Source: an uncultured Leptolyngbyaceae cyanobacterium (GTDB lineage: Bacteria > Cyanobacteriota > Cyanobacteriia > Leptolyngbyales > Leptolyngbyaceae). From it: 63,768 nt of DNA. The position numbers and the translations under genes were made by a program. The DNA is taken from the NCBI GenBank assembly GCA_938023035.1, contig CALIDI010000015.1, positions 1-63,768 on the forward strand, in the 5' to 3' direction. Shown here piece by piece: positions 51,282-59,960 of the stretch (its first letter is position 1; the number at the start of each line of letters is the position of its first letter). The notes under the pieces were generated by a model. It ran no database searches and was not told the DNA's origin. It saw nothing but the letters and a program-made list of their open reading frames with translations.

Positions 51282-52934
51282 ATGAATCTTCCCTTTATCC
51301 TGGATGTGGGCCTGGGTTTGTTGTTTATCTACCTGATTTTGAGTCTGCTGGCATCAGAGCTTCAAGAATTGTTAGCAACCATCCTACAATGGCGGGCAAA
51401 ACACCTGAGGGAGGCGATCGAAATTCTTCTCGCGGGGGAGAGCAAGCCGCCGCTGGGTGCAAGTTCCCCAGAAAGTCAGATGATCCGTACTGAAATCACC
51501 CAGGCTCAAGAACTGGTGACGAAGCTCTATCACCATCCTCTGTTGAAGGCTCTCAATCAGGAAGCTAAGGGCCTGGTGGGTAAACTGGGGCAGATCGTGA
51601 GTCAACTGACGGGGCTGGTTAAAGTCTTTGATGGGCAAAGTAGTGGGCCTTCCTATGTGCCATCAGAGACCTTTGCCGCGACGCTCGTCAGCACCCTGCG
51701 CTTGGGCGAGTTAGTGCAAAAGCTGAGTGAAATTAAGCTTTACCAGTTAATTCAGGAGCGATTGCTAGGGACGATTGAGGAGTTGGTTACTGACTTGCGC
51801 AATAGTAAGGGAAATTCACGCCTGTTGCAGCGGGAGTTACAAACCCTTTCTAGCGAGTTAGATGGGGTTTATCAGGATTTTGCGAACCAGCAATTGCCAT
51901 TGGCTCATAGCTTGCGGCGATCCGAAGCCTGTGTCAAGCGCTTTATTACGGCTGTTGAGGTCGCTCTATCGGATAATGATGTCATTTATCACAAGTTCTT
52001 AAAGCGTCTGAAAACGCTTGATCAGGATTTGCCTTCCCTGATTCAAGAGGCCGTGCCACGCATTACCGAAGCGATCGCCGAGCTTAAAACCCTCCAGTGG
52101 GTCGCCCAGCAAATGCCAGAAGGGGGCGACCCTCGCCTGGTCATGGCCCGGCTCCGAGACGATGGCGATCGCTTCCGCTTGCAGCAGGGGTATCCCCTGT
52201 TGCAAGCGATGAACCAATCTCTGCAATCTACAGGTGTTGTAACGCTGAATTACCAGCAAGTTTTAGCCGTGACGCCTGGCCATGTGTTTGATAGTCTGGA
52301 GACTTTAGCAAAGTCTGTGCAAGAACGCGCTGCTACGGATGGGAGTCAACTGCTGCTGGGATTGCAAAAAGAGCTGGCAATCTGGTATGACCGCTCGATG
52401 GATCGAGCTTCTGGGGTTTATCGCCGCAATGCTAAGGGTGTTGCCTTAATCATCGGTTTTTTGATCGCGGTCTTAACCAATACCGATACCCTCCACATTG
52501 TGCAGCGGCTGGCGAAAGAACCAACCCTGCGCCAAACCTATGCCGCAGCCGCAGCAGAATTGGTTAAGCAAAACCCGGAGGCGATCGCCTGTTTTCAGGC
52601 CACCCGTGACCCTAAAGAGCGGGCTAATTGCCTGCAACGTGGGGGCATCAGTGCCAGCGCGACGGCTCTGAGCAACGCCCTTGACCAATCCACCGATCTC
52701 CCCCTCGGCTGGACTCAGGCTAACTGGCAGGAGCAATGGCAACCTCGGCGGCGAGGAGTGCTGGCGAGTGGGTTTTTCCTCCTGGTCGGTTGGCTGACTA
52801 GTGGGGTTGCGATCGCGATGGGGGCACCCTTTTGGTTTAGCCTGATTCAGAAGGTCATCCATGCTCGCAATACCGGCGATCGCCCCCCGACTGCTGTAGA
52901 ACGCTCAACTCTCCCAAGAATCCACGATGTCTAG
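51282..52934 (+). CDS. Large membrane protein of unknown function
   Basis: 550 residues. One N-terminal membrane helix (VGLGLLFIYLILSLLASELQ, 9-28), a long helical, coiled-coil-rich soluble region (about 40-375), and two C-terminal helices (GVALIIGFLIAVLTN near 388-402; GVLASGFFLLVGWLTSGVAI near 492-511). A patch between them (ELVKQNPEAIACFQATRDPK) has two cysteines. I recall similar proteins in other bacteria but can name no function. It has no close operon partner. Confidence 0.65.
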   Translation: MNLPFILDVGLGLLFIYLILSLLASELQELLATILQWRAKHLREAIEILLAGESKPPLGASSPESQMIRTEITQAQELVTKLYHHPLLKALNQEAKGLVGKLGQIVSQLTGLVKVFDGQSSGPSYVPSETFAATLVSTLRLGELVQKLSEIKLYQLIQERLLGTIEELVTDLRNSKGNSRLLQRELQTLSSELDGVYQDFANQQLPLAHSLRRSEACVKRFITAVEVALSDNDVIYHKFLKRLKTLDQDLPSLIQEAVPRITEAIAELKTLQWVAQQMPEGGDPRLVMARLRDDGDRFRLQQGYPLLQAMNQSLQSTGVVTLNYQQVLAVTPGHVFDSLETLAKSVQERAATDGSQLLLGLQKELAIWYDRSMDRASGVYRRNAKGVALIIGFLIAVLTNTDTLHIVQRLAKEPTLRQTYAAAAAELVKQNPEAIACFQATRDPKERANCLQRGGISASATALSNALDQSTDLPLGWTQANWQEQWQPRRRGVLASGFFLLVGWLTSGVAIAMGAPFWFSLIQKVIHARNTGDRPPTAVERSTLPRIHDV

Positions 52935-53064
52935 CCGAAATCGTCTAGAGTGAAAGTAGATATTTGCCTGGGTTGGTGGAGGGTTTTTTCAAATATCTTA
53001 AATACCTTAGAAGAAGACCCTAAATCGCCAACGCCTTTTCCTAACTACTCACTGACTTCCTCCC

Positions 53065-53532
53065 ATGTCTCTGGATAATTTGCGCGATCTCTATCAACAA
53101 GTCATTCTTGAGCGGTATAAGAAGCCTCGTTATCGCGGCCAAACAGAGCCAATAGACCGGCGGCAGCGGGGGCATAACCCCTCTTGTGGTGACACGATTG
53201 AGCTAACCGTAAAGTTGAACCCAACCGGCGATCGCGTTGAGGATGTTCGCTTTCAAGGGGAAGGCTGCGCGATCGCAATGGCCTCTGCCGACCTAATGGC
53301 TGAAGCCATTCGCGGGCGTAGCATCGCCGAAGCCCTAGAAATGGTAGAACGCTTTCAACAGATGATGCAGGGAAAGGTCGAATTTCCCCAAGAATTGCGT
53401 AAACTCAACGTCATGCAAGGGGTATCTCAGTTTCCCGTGCGAATTAAGTGCGCCACCCTCAGTTGGCATACCCTGAAAGCCGCACTTGAAGCCGTTATCC
53501 CAGAGCCAGTTGGGTTCGTGAGCAACGAGTAG
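53065..53532 (+). CDS. sufU: SUF-type Fe-S scaffold/sulfur transfer protein SufU
   Basis: 155 residues of the SufU/IscU family. Ligand positions C41 and D43 (HNPSCGD), C68 (EGCAIAMASADLM) and C129 (RIKCATLSW) are all present. The 18-20-residue insertion between the second and third cysteines typical of SufU over IscU is seen. It probably supplies sulfur to the SUF Fe-S cluster machinery with SufS. The sufBCDS genes are not in the window. A small membrane-protein gene follows 12 bases later. Confidence 0.9.
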   Translation: MSLDNLRDLYQQVILERYKKPRYRGQTEPIDRRQRGHNPSCGDTIELTVKLNPTGDRVEDVRFQGEGCAIAMASADLMAEAIRGRSIAEALEMVERFQQMMQGKVEFPQELRKLNVMQGVSQFPVRIKCATLSWHTLKAALEAVIPEPVGFVSNE

Positions 53533-53543
53533 GAAGACTTCTC

Positions 53544-53786
53544 ATGAAGGAAAAAATTCTCCAAGGGATTAACCTAGTACTAATGGCCGATTTGTTTTTC
53601 GTCCTTCTCTGTTTTCTCTGGTTGGCAGCAGCCGTCATCGGCGAACTCGCTGGAATTTCCCTCGGGCTAAATGTTTGGTATCAACTGTGGCAACCCATTG
53701 TACAGCCCGCCTTAGGAATTCTAATGGCAGGAGCAATTTTAAGTGGGGTCGTCAGTTGGGTGCACCGGCGCTTCAGCTCGCAGTAG
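53544..53786 (+). CDS. Small two-helix membrane protein
   Basis: 80 residues with two long hydrophobic segments (about 11-36 and 50-72) and a basic end (VHRRFSSQ). Directly after sufU and on the same strand, so co-transcribed. Not recognised by name. Confidence 0.65.
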   Translation: MKEKILQGINLVLMADLFFVLLCFLWLAAAVIGELAGISLGLNVWYQLWQPIVQPALGILMAGAILSGVVSWVHRRFSSQ

Positions 53787-54494
53787 AGAGTCAGGACGCT
53801 AAACAATTCTGTTATTCCCTTTTAAGAAGCTACTTTTACTTTAGAGCCTGTCTCTCTAGCGACTAAAGTCGCAGCTATCCGGAGAACACCTGCGTTTGAT
53901 TGAGTTCACCGCCCTCTGAATTGAGGACAGAGTGCCTCGCCTAAGGGCAGTGCCCCCATCCTCTATTAACTCCCAGCGAACTCAGCAACTCCTACAGCCA
54001 AGCAGAAATTTCTAGACTCGGCTCAGCTACCCTCATCGCCTTTTCTGAATGCCCGCCAGGGCGATGCCCCTTCTCCCACCGAGGGAGAAGAGAGAGCCGC
54101 AGCAAAAAATCCGCTCCAAAGCCCCTCTCCCCTGCTGAGAGAGGGGTTGGGGTGAAGGGTGTAAGGGGGTAAGGGGGTAAGGGCGGTTCAAGTTTTGTCA
54201 ATCCACCAGGCTCTCGAGTTGAGTGCTGCACGCCATGGAGTTTCCCCCATCTAAATGGCAATTTTTAGTGCTCAGCCCCCCTGATTTTCAAGACAATCTC
54301 ACGCTCTACGTTGTTTTGAAAACGAGCAGAAGCGCGCAGCTTCTTGGCTCGCCTCTAACACGGGAGCGCTCCAACTTTTCTAATCGCTGAGCCAATTTTT
54401 TTGAGTTGAGTGATATGAAATTTGCAGAGATGGGTAAGTTAAGCTCACAACAAAGAGGTCCACTCAACCGCACTTAAAAAGGAGCAACCTTTCC
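53787..54494. other. Intergenic region upstream of the pilin gene
   Basis: It holds the palindrome GCGACTAAAGTCGC (53859-53872, also near 44056), repeat copy B3 (about 54003-54160) and a tandem TAAGGGGG x3 at about 54160-54182. The A+T-rich part 54380-54490 should carry the pilin promoter. No gene is seen. Confidence 0.6.
54003..54160. repeat. Dispersed repeat family B, copy B3
   Basis: Starts GCAGAAATTTCTAGACTCGG, which is the reverse complement of the right end of copy B1, followed by CAGCTACCCTCATCGCCTTT and TCTGAATGCCCGCCAGGGC, shared with copy B2. Ends near CCCCTCTCCCCTGCTGAGAG AGGGGTTGGGG, a hairpin. Confidence 0.6.
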
Positions 54495-55040
54495 ATGAAG
54501 ACCGAATTTCAAGCAAAGTTTCTGAGCCACCTCGCTCAAAAGAAAAAAAATAACGAAGGTTTCACCCTGATCGAACTGTTGGTTGTGATCATCATCATTG
54601 GGATTTTGGCAGCTATTGCTCTGCCCGCCTTCTTAAACCAGGCCAGCAAAGCGAAGCAGTCTGAAGCTAAGACCAACATTGGTTCTTTGAACCGTGGTCA
54701 ACAGGCCTACTTTTTGGAAGCGGGTAAGATGAGCAGCAGCGTTGACTTGCTGGGTCTGGGCATCCCCACTCAAACCACTAACTATAAGTACACGATTCAA
54801 GCTCAGAGTGATACGCTGGTAACGAACCAGGCTCAACCTCAAACCACGGCAATCAAAGCTTACATTGGTGGCGTCAAGCAAGGCACCACGACTGAAACCA
54901 GTGAAGCAACGACGCTGAGCGTGGTTTGCGAAGCCCTTAAGCCCAAAGGTGTAGACGGTGCTGCAGATGGTACTCAACAGGTGGCACCAGGGGGGGCAAC
55001 GGTTCCTCCCGAATGCCCCGGTACATATAAGTCCCTGTAG
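54495..55040 (+). CDS. pilA: Type IV major-pilin-like protein
   Basis: 181-residue prepilin. A 22-residue leader ends in Gly (KKKNNEG) before FTLIELLVVIIIIGILAAIA, the class III prepilin site with Glu at +5, followed by the long hydrophobic N-terminal helix. The globular part is Thr/Gln-rich; two late cysteines (CEALKPKG and PPEC) can make the D-region disulfide. It matches cyanobacterial PilA, used in motility and DNA uptake. AGGAG lies ten bases before the ATG. It is a single gene with its own terminator. Confidence 0.92.
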   Translation: MKTEFQAKFLSHLAQKKKNNEGFTLIELLVVIIIIGILAAIALPAFLNQASKAKQSEAKTNIGSLNRGQQAYFLEAGKMSSSVDLLGLGIPTQTTNYKYTIQAQSDTLVTNQAQPQTTAIKAYIGGVKQGTTTETSEATTLSVVCEALKPKGVDGAADGTQQVAPGGATVPPECPGTYKSL

Positions 55041-55112
55041 TTGCTTAGGGTTGTCTCACTTCTGGTCAATCCTTAGGTGGTCAACAATTAGTATGGTTAG
55101 CTAATTCGTTAA

Positions 55113-55139
55113 GGTGGGTAGCAATGCTGCCCACTTTTT
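55113..55139 (+). terminator. Intrinsic terminator of the pilin gene
   Basis: GTGGGTAGC-aat-GCTGCCCAC stem with one mismatch, followed by TTTTT. About 75 bases after the pilin stop. Confidence 0.88.
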
Positions 55140-55284
55140 GCGTTTTGTCCTGATTTTGATGTAGCGCCAGGCAAAGGTTCTAATCGGGTGCTGCTATGCG
55201 AACTGGCTGAGGAGAGATGCTGGCGCACAGCGAGCGGTTGACTTGGCAACGCTCCTGTAGCAATTGCAATGGCATCGGCTTGGG

Positions 55285-56202
55285 CTATAGCCGAAACTGA
55301 TAAAACACTTCGCTAGCGGCCCGGTGTAACAGCGAATGGCGATAAACCAGTGCCGAGAGGTCGTCGGCGTAGCCACCCCCGATGACGCTCGCTACGGGGT
55401 AGCCCTGGGCAACGCAGGTGCTGAGTACCTGCATTTCTCGACGATAGAGGCCACTATCGGTCAAGGCCAGCTTACCAAGGCGATCGCCAATGTGGGGGTC
55501 AACCCCAGCGTCATACAGGACGAGATCAGGCTTAACCTGGGTCAACAGCTCTGGCAAGTAGGCCGCTAAAGTTTGCAGATAGGCGGCATCCTCCATGCCA
55601 ACGGGCAGGGGTACATCTAGATCGCTGTGTTGCTTTGTGCCTGGAAAGTTCACTGCACAGTGCATTGAAAAGGTAAACACCCGCGGATCTTGCTGAAAAA
55701 TATAGGCGGTGCCATCCCCTTGATGGACATCTAAATCGACAATCAAGATTTTTTGCACCTGCCCATCGCATAGTAGGCATTGGGCGGCGATCGCCAGGTC
55801 GTTGAAAATACAAAATCCTGAACCATAGTCAGGAAAGGCATGATGGGTACCCCCTGCCGTGTTACAGGCTAGCCCATGCTTTAGGGCTAGTTGGGCCGTT
55901 AAAACCGTGCCAGCGACAGCGATACAGGTGCGGTTTGCCAGGGCTGCACTCCAGGGTAGGCCAATGCGGCGCTGTGCCCGTGGGTCTAGAGTCCCCTCGC
56001 AGTAATTCTGCACATATTCTGGTGTATGCACTCGCTCTAGCCACTTACGGGGCAGCAACTCTGGCTGATGAAACTGATGGGGTTCGGCGACACCATCCGA
56101 TACGAGGCGATCGCGCAGCATCCGAAATTTCTCCATGGGAAAGCGATGCCCTGGCGGCAGAGGAGCCACATAATCGGGGTGATAAATAATCGGTAAACTC
56201 AT
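55285..56202 (-). CDS. Histone deacetylase family (AcuC-like) protein
   Basis: Zinc-dependent amidohydrolase, 305 residues. Active-site groups: H120-H121 (GGTHHAFPDYGSGFCIFND), D156, D158 and H160 (VDLDVHQGDGTA), and the later aspartate in LYDAGVDPHIGD near 236. Size and motif order fit the bacterial single-domain class. Substrate unknown (acetyl-lysine or small acetylated amines). It is preceded by the DUF1824 gene on the same strand, 21 bases away, so probably the same transcript. Confidence 0.9.
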   Translation of the reverse strand: MSLPIIYHPDYVAPLPPGHRFPMEKFRMLRDRLVSDGVAEPHQFHQPELLPRKWLERVHTPEYVQNYCEGTLDPRAQRRIGLPWSAALANRTCIAVAGTVLTAQLALKHGLACNTAGGTHHAFPDYGSGFCIFNDLAIAAQCLLCDGQVQKILIVDLDVHQGDGTAYIFQQDPRVFTFSMHCAVNFPGTKQHSDLDVPLPVGMEDAAYLQTLAAYLPELLTQVKPDLVLYDAGVDPHIGDRLGKLALTDSGLYRREMQVLSTCVAQGYPVASVIGGGYADDLSALVYRHSLLHRAASEVFYQFRL

Positions 56203-56223
56203 CGTTTTGCCGAGGATGGCTGT

Positions 56224-56700
56224 CTACAACTCTAGGAACAGATCAAGGGGCAAATGGCCAAAGGTTTCATTAACATCGCCATCGTAGGCAGACTGGCAGG
56301 AAACTAAAACCCCACGATGGTGGCCTGTGTAGCGATCTGTATGGCACCGTTGCTTTTTAGGGTTGTACTTAATGTAGACAGCCCCCTCGATGGGGGCAAT
56401 GTCAGGCTGATCCTCATAGCCCAGGGCACGGAGATAGCTGATCAGGGCGATCGCTCCCTGCTCCCAATCATCGGCACACACCCCCAAAATTTGATAATCT
56501 GAATGCTGCACCACCTGCTGAAGCGCCTGGCGAATTTGATCTGGGGCGGGTAGCGGTTGCGAATCGACACACAGAAACTGCCGCAACAATGCCTGTGCGG
56601 CCTGTAGCTCAGTGGGTTGTCCATTGAGGCCCATGCGTTCTCCCCAAACGATTTGCTTTAGCCTACCATGGTGCCAAGCCAGGCCTACCCAGACTTTCAT
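56224..56700 (-). CDS. DUF1824 family protein
   Basis: 158 residues of the cyanobacteria-specific DUF1824 family, recognised from the C-terminal stretch AVYIKYNPKKQRCHTDRYTG plus HHRGVLVSCQSAYDGDVNET FGHLPLDLF. Soluble. Start ATG at 56700 with GAGGAG five bases before; a GTG two codons earlier overlaps that site. Likely first gene of a pair with the deacetylase-family gene. Function unknown; the family includes single-strand-DNA-like OB predictions, which I cannot confirm. Confidence 0.82.
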   Translation of the reverse strand: MKVWVGLAWHHGRLKQIVWGERMGLNGQPTELQAAQALLRQFLCVDSQPLPAPDQIRQALQQVVQHSDYQILGVCADDWEQGAIALISYLRALGYEDQPDIAPIEGAVYIKYNPKKQRCHTDRYTGHHRGVLVSCQSAYDGDVNETFGHLPLDLFLEL

Positions 56701-57329
56701 CGTCACTCCTCAGGCGATTCTCTGAGTGCCGAACTGCTCTCATCCCCCAGCCCCTAATGAGGAGCCAGATTTAAAGTCCTTTTCCCAAATTTGGGAAGGA
56801 TTTGGAGTGTTGCTTGCTTCCCACAGGGTAGGCAGACTGAGGCGTCACCTTTTACCTAATGATGGGAGCGTTGTCCACCGCCTTGAAGGACTGACATCAA
56901 CCTGACCGAAACTAGGGCGAGGCCGACGCTATCAAAAATTGACCGAATTGTTGCAAAAAACATCAAACTTATTGAGAATAAATTGCAAGTATTCCCCTTT
57001 GCGTGTATGGTGGAATGAGGACGATATTGCAATTGTTGTTACAGAAATGCAAGGTTGCTTTGAGTTGACGGCGTCCCGTGGCATCCGTCTGCCTTAGGCA
57101 TCGGCCTTAATCAATCGAGAAAACCGATCATAACAGTAGTGATTTTCCTGCTGAAGCAGCCATTCTTCTAGTGGGGTTGCAGTGGTTGATTGAGGGGTGA
57201 CCCGTCATTGCTCAAAGTTCTACTGTTTGCTGGTTGGGTCTCTGCTGGTGGGTAACCGGCCACTAGGCGGCCCCTTCTAAGGTGCAATTGTTATCTTTGT
57301 TTTTCCTGTTTTTGTTTCCACTGAAGCCT
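56701..57329. other. Intergenic region
   Basis: Divergent promoters expected. Bases 56735-56835 are another CCCCCAGCCCC-type repeat (TTTTCCCAAATTTGGGAAGG hairpin, then GCTTGCTTCCCACAGGGTAG, similar to 930-950). Nothing recognised in 56840-57329. Confidence 0.5.
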
Positions 57330-57578
57330 ATGGACTCTGCCCAAACCCTAACTCTCTTAACCCAGCCTTTGACAATTTCTCGCAGCGATCGCTGGTTAGC
57401 TTGCCAGCGCTTGCAAGAGCTGCACATTCCCTGTACCTGTCAGCCTGATGGGACTTTACAAGTCGAAATTGCGACCCCGCTTGACCTCATCCAGCTTAGG
57501 AGTGTCGTGCAACAACTGACGGCCCCGCGCTCAATTCTCCTGGATTTATTAGAGCGATGTTGGATACATCACGCCTAG
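57330..57578 (+). CDS. Small conserved cyanobacterial protein
   Basis: 82 residues from the ATG at 57330. The sequence SRSDRWLACQRLQELHIPCT, the QVEIATPLDLIQLRSVVQQL stretch and the end LLERCWIHHA fit a family of short Trp/Cys-containing proteins that I recall from cyanobacteria (function unknown). An upstream start at 57282 would add a hydrophobic 16-residue piece, which I consider non-coding. Confidence 0.6.
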   Translation: MDSAQTLTLLTQPLTISRSDRWLACQRLQELHIPCTCQPDGTLQVEIATPLDLIQLRSVVQQLTAPRSILLDLLERCWIHHA

Positions 57579-57681
57579 TCGAATTTGATTAGGATGATGC
57601 TATCTGCCTAGAGAGGGGCGCGATCGCGCTCAGGCGTTAGGACTGAGGAGTTGGTAAGTCAGCGATAGCAGGTGAAAACCG

Positions 57682-58275
57682 ATGGAAAAGAAAGCTAAAC
57701 ATGTCTCGCTATTTGATTTGCAGGGGCAACTGCGCGATTTCATCATCGAAGATGGCTACAAGATTAAGGGATGCTATCTGGTTGGAGCGGAAACCGAGTA
57801 TCGCATCAAATTTTCTAAAGAGGCCCGCGCTTCTGTCGGTCAGGTTTTGCACCGGGGCGATTGGTTGCAGGTCTGGGGCGAAAAGACGATTAAAGAAACC
57901 GGGGAAGAAAAGCTGAAGGCTTACAAAATTAGGGTTTTATCCTCTCCTGCTGAGGATGTGGCTTTGCCATCTAAACTCCCCCAGTCCCCCAAAAAGGCAA
58001 CTGGGGTCACCATTTTGGTGTGTCAAAAATCGGATTGTATGAAACGGGGTGGCAAGGCTATATGCCAGGCTCTGGCTCAAGAATTGAGCGATCGCCATTT
58101 GACCGATCAAGTCACAGTGCGCATGACCGGTTGCATGAAGCATTGTAAAACTGGCCCCAATTTGGTTGTGATGCCAGCGAAGACTCGCTACAGCCGCATC
58201 ACCGCCGCAGATATTCCGGCTTTGCTTGATCAGCATTTGCCTATGCCTATGCCGACGAGTGTGGTTTTGCCCTAG
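57682..58275 (+). CDS. Thioredoxin-like 2Fe-2S ferredoxin domain protein
   Basis: 197 residues in two parts. Residues 1-90 form a small beta domain (RIKFSKEARASVGQVLHRGD; QVWGEKTIKE) resembling an OB-like fold. Residues 108-190 are a thioredoxin-like ferredoxin: C114 and C119 (LVCQKSDCMKRGG), C128, C151 and C155 (TGCMKHCKTGPNLVV). The C114/C119/C151/C155 set fits the ligands of NuoE-like 2Fe-2S proteins. It is probably an electron carrier or sensor; partner unknown. Transcribed alone. Confidence 0.85.
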   Translation: MEKKAKHVSLFDLQGQLRDFIIEDGYKIKGCYLVGAETEYRIKFSKEARASVGQVLHRGDWLQVWGEKTIKETGEEKLKAYKIRVLSSPAEDVALPSKLPQSPKKATGVTILVCQKSDCMKRGGKAICQALAQELSDRHLTDQVTVRMTGCMKHCKTGPNLVVMPAKTRYSRITAADIPALLDQHLPMPMPTSVVLP

Positions 58276-58646
58276 CCGTGCGACTCACCCGCCTGTGTCC
58301 TAAGCTTGCTGACCAAGGTGATATAAAGTGGCCTGGCGATAGAGCAATAGATGGGGGACAGGGAACAGGGTCAGCTCAAAAATTTGCGGTTTAAGGACAG
58401 GATTGAGGAATAGATAGAAGAGAAGAAACCAGAAACAGGTTCCAGAAGACGGCGTGACATAGGCTTGTGAACGCTAAAATGTCCTAACCTGCATAGGGAA
58501 GCCTATCGCTACCACTTGGCATAGGCTTGAACAGTAAAGCAGAGAGTGGCGGCTGCGTCACCTTTTTGGAGATATGCCTTAACGCAGCAGTCAGCATCAG
58601 CAGACTGGGAGCTTTGTCTCCATCAAAAGGCGACGCTGTTTACCGG
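58276..58646. other. Intergenic region with repeat D5
   Basis: Contains repeat copy D5 (58280-58322), and the words CATAGGCTTG (twice, near 58459 and 58520) with AAGCCTATCG between them, which could form alternative hairpins. No gene is seen. Confidence 0.45.
58280..58322 (+). repeat. Dispersed ~45-bp repeat, copy D5 (diverged)
   Basis: GCGACTCACCCGCCTGTGTC followed by CTAAGCTTGCTGACCAAGGT; the right half matches copies D1-D4, the left half is diverged. Confidence 0.5.
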
Positions 58647-59426
58647 TCAACTCAACCGGGTGAGTTGTACCCGGTAGCGGTCTTTTTTTGTCACTGTAAT
58701 CTCGCCTACTTCGAGCCGGCCTTTGCCACGAATAGCGACTAGATCCCCAGATTTCAGCCCATGACTGGCGGAGGTAACTTCCTTCCAATTGACCCGCACT
58801 TCCCCAGCGGTGATCAGGTCAGCCATTTTGCTACGAGACAGGCCAAACCCAGCGGAGGCGATCGCGTCAAGACGCAAAGAAGCCTCCACGGTGGTCATTT
58901 CTTTCTTTTTGGGTGCTCGTATCTTCAGCTCATCGGCATGGATCAAGCGAACCTTGACAGGCACCGAGCGCACCTGGATCAGATGCAGTTGTAAAAATTC
59001 CACCAGTTCTGGCACTACGATGGCCTGGGCACCCCGCTCCCCTAGCACCAGAATGTCGCCCACCTTTTCTCGCACAATCCCGGTACCGAGCAGCGCTCCC
59101 AAAAAATCGCGATGGGTGGCAGGGTCAAACAAGAAGTTGCCTGCCATTTCGATAAACGCCAGCGGAATTGACTCGACCGCGAGGGGTATCTCAGAACGGG
59201 CGATCGCCAACCGCTGGCGCTCAGCCTGGGAGTACCCTCCCCCAGCAAGCAGTTGAATATCAGTCAGCCGACCCATGACCGTCTGAGCTTCAACCAACTC
59301 CGGCGGCGACAGAAAATCAGACACGACTACTTCCCAGGTTTTGATCGCATGCTCTGCCTGGTCAATGATGCGGGCTAGCGTTTCACGATTTTCTACGGCC
59401 TTTAACAAACTCTCACGGGGTAACAA
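58647..59426 (-). CDS. Photosystem II S4 domain protein
   Basis: 259 residues of the YlmH-like family called 'photosystem II S4' in cyanobacteria and plants. The C-terminal S4 RNA-binding domain is at about 185-245 (RLDAIASAGFGLSRSKMADL; GEVRVNWKEVTSASHGLKSG). The N-terminal domain (about 1-170) has the YlmH-type helical and RRM-like parts. It starts at TTG (59426) with AGGAAG nine bases upstream. A role in ribosome rescue or PSII RNA binding is suggested by the family; the cyanobacterial function is not clear. It is divergent from the structured RNA candidate. Confidence 0.88.
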   Translation of the reverse strand: MLPRESLLKAVENRETLARIIDQAEHAIKTWEVVVSDFLSPPELVEAQTVMGRLTDIQLLAGGGYSQAERQRLAIARSEIPLAVESIPLAFIEMAGNFLFDPATHRDFLGALLGTGIVREKVGDILVLGERGAQAIVVPELVEFLQLHLIQVRSVPVKVRLIHADELKIRAPKKKEMTTVEASLRLDAIASAGFGLSRSKMADLITAGEVRVNWKEVTSASHGLKSGDLVAIRGKGRLEVGEITVTKKDRYRVQLTRLS

Positions 59427-59459
59427 ACTGAGATCTTCCTTGTGCTGAAAAGGTCTAAA

Positions 59460-59700
59460 TTATTAGTGCTGTGTCAATCGTAGAACTGTGGTGGAACCTA
59501 GATTCCTCCAAATCGGCAAACCCCTTGGGCTGGTCACGCCTTGGAAACTCGCCGGATAGTAACAGATTCGCTGAGCAGGTTGTCTCCAATGGAGACGCTC
59601 AGCGGTTTATGGCGATCGGCAAAACGACTTTGCTCAGCCTTCAACAGTTCCCCTGATGACGTCCAATCGTCTGGACGCATCACCCATTCTTATTTTTTTT
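59460..59700 (+). ncRNA. Candidate structured RNA ending at an intrinsic terminator
   Basis: GCTGAGC (59570-59576) can pair with GCTCAGC at 59597-59603, and inside it GTCTCC-aat-GGAGAC forms a second stem. A second GCTCAGC at 59632-59638 can compete for the same strand. A terminator, GATGaCGTCCA/TGGACGCATC with a 6-base loop, spans 59655-59681 and is followed by TTATTTTTTTT. TATTAG near 59461 could be a -10 box. No plausible protein follows on this strand. I cannot match it to a known RNA family. Confidence 0.5.
59655..59700 (+). terminator. Intrinsic terminator
   Basis: Stem GATG-(a)-CGTCCA / TGGACG-CATC, loop ATCGTC, then CACCCATTCTTATTTTTTTT. Plus-strand direction, with no annotated gene immediately upstream other than the candidate RNA. 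Confidence 0.75.
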
Positions 59701-59730
59701 CTTAGCGTTGCTAACGCAGGGATGAATTGC

Positions 59731-59870
59731 GCTCATCCCCCTTTCTTGAATGCCCGCTAGGGCAACACCTGGCTTTTCTTAGGAGCAGGGAGCAAGGGGA
59801 ACCAGATCGAAGCATCTCTCCTTCTCTGGGAGAAGGAGAGGGGTGAGGGTAGCCAGACTGATGCCTTTGT
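59731..59870. repeat. Dispersed repeat family B, copy B2
   Basis: Left part CTCATCCCCCTTTCTTGAAT GCCCGCTAGGGC matches copy B3; right end GAGGGGTGAGGGTAGCCAGA CTGATGCCTTTG matches the reverse complement of copy B1's left end. The rest of the 59701-59960 gap shows nothing else. Confidence 0.65.
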
Positions 59871-59960
59871 CCACTAGGGTGACGGCGAATGGGGGAATTC
59901 CTATTCCGATTCAGTAACGGCTCTTTTGTAACGACGGACGCAACTTTCTGCTCGTAAATT

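Noticed and set aside
59471-59656. 61-codon plus-strand frame
   Set aside because: Overlaps the paired stems of the RNA candidate; no ribosome binding site or family resemblance. If conserved as protein it would overturn the RNA call.
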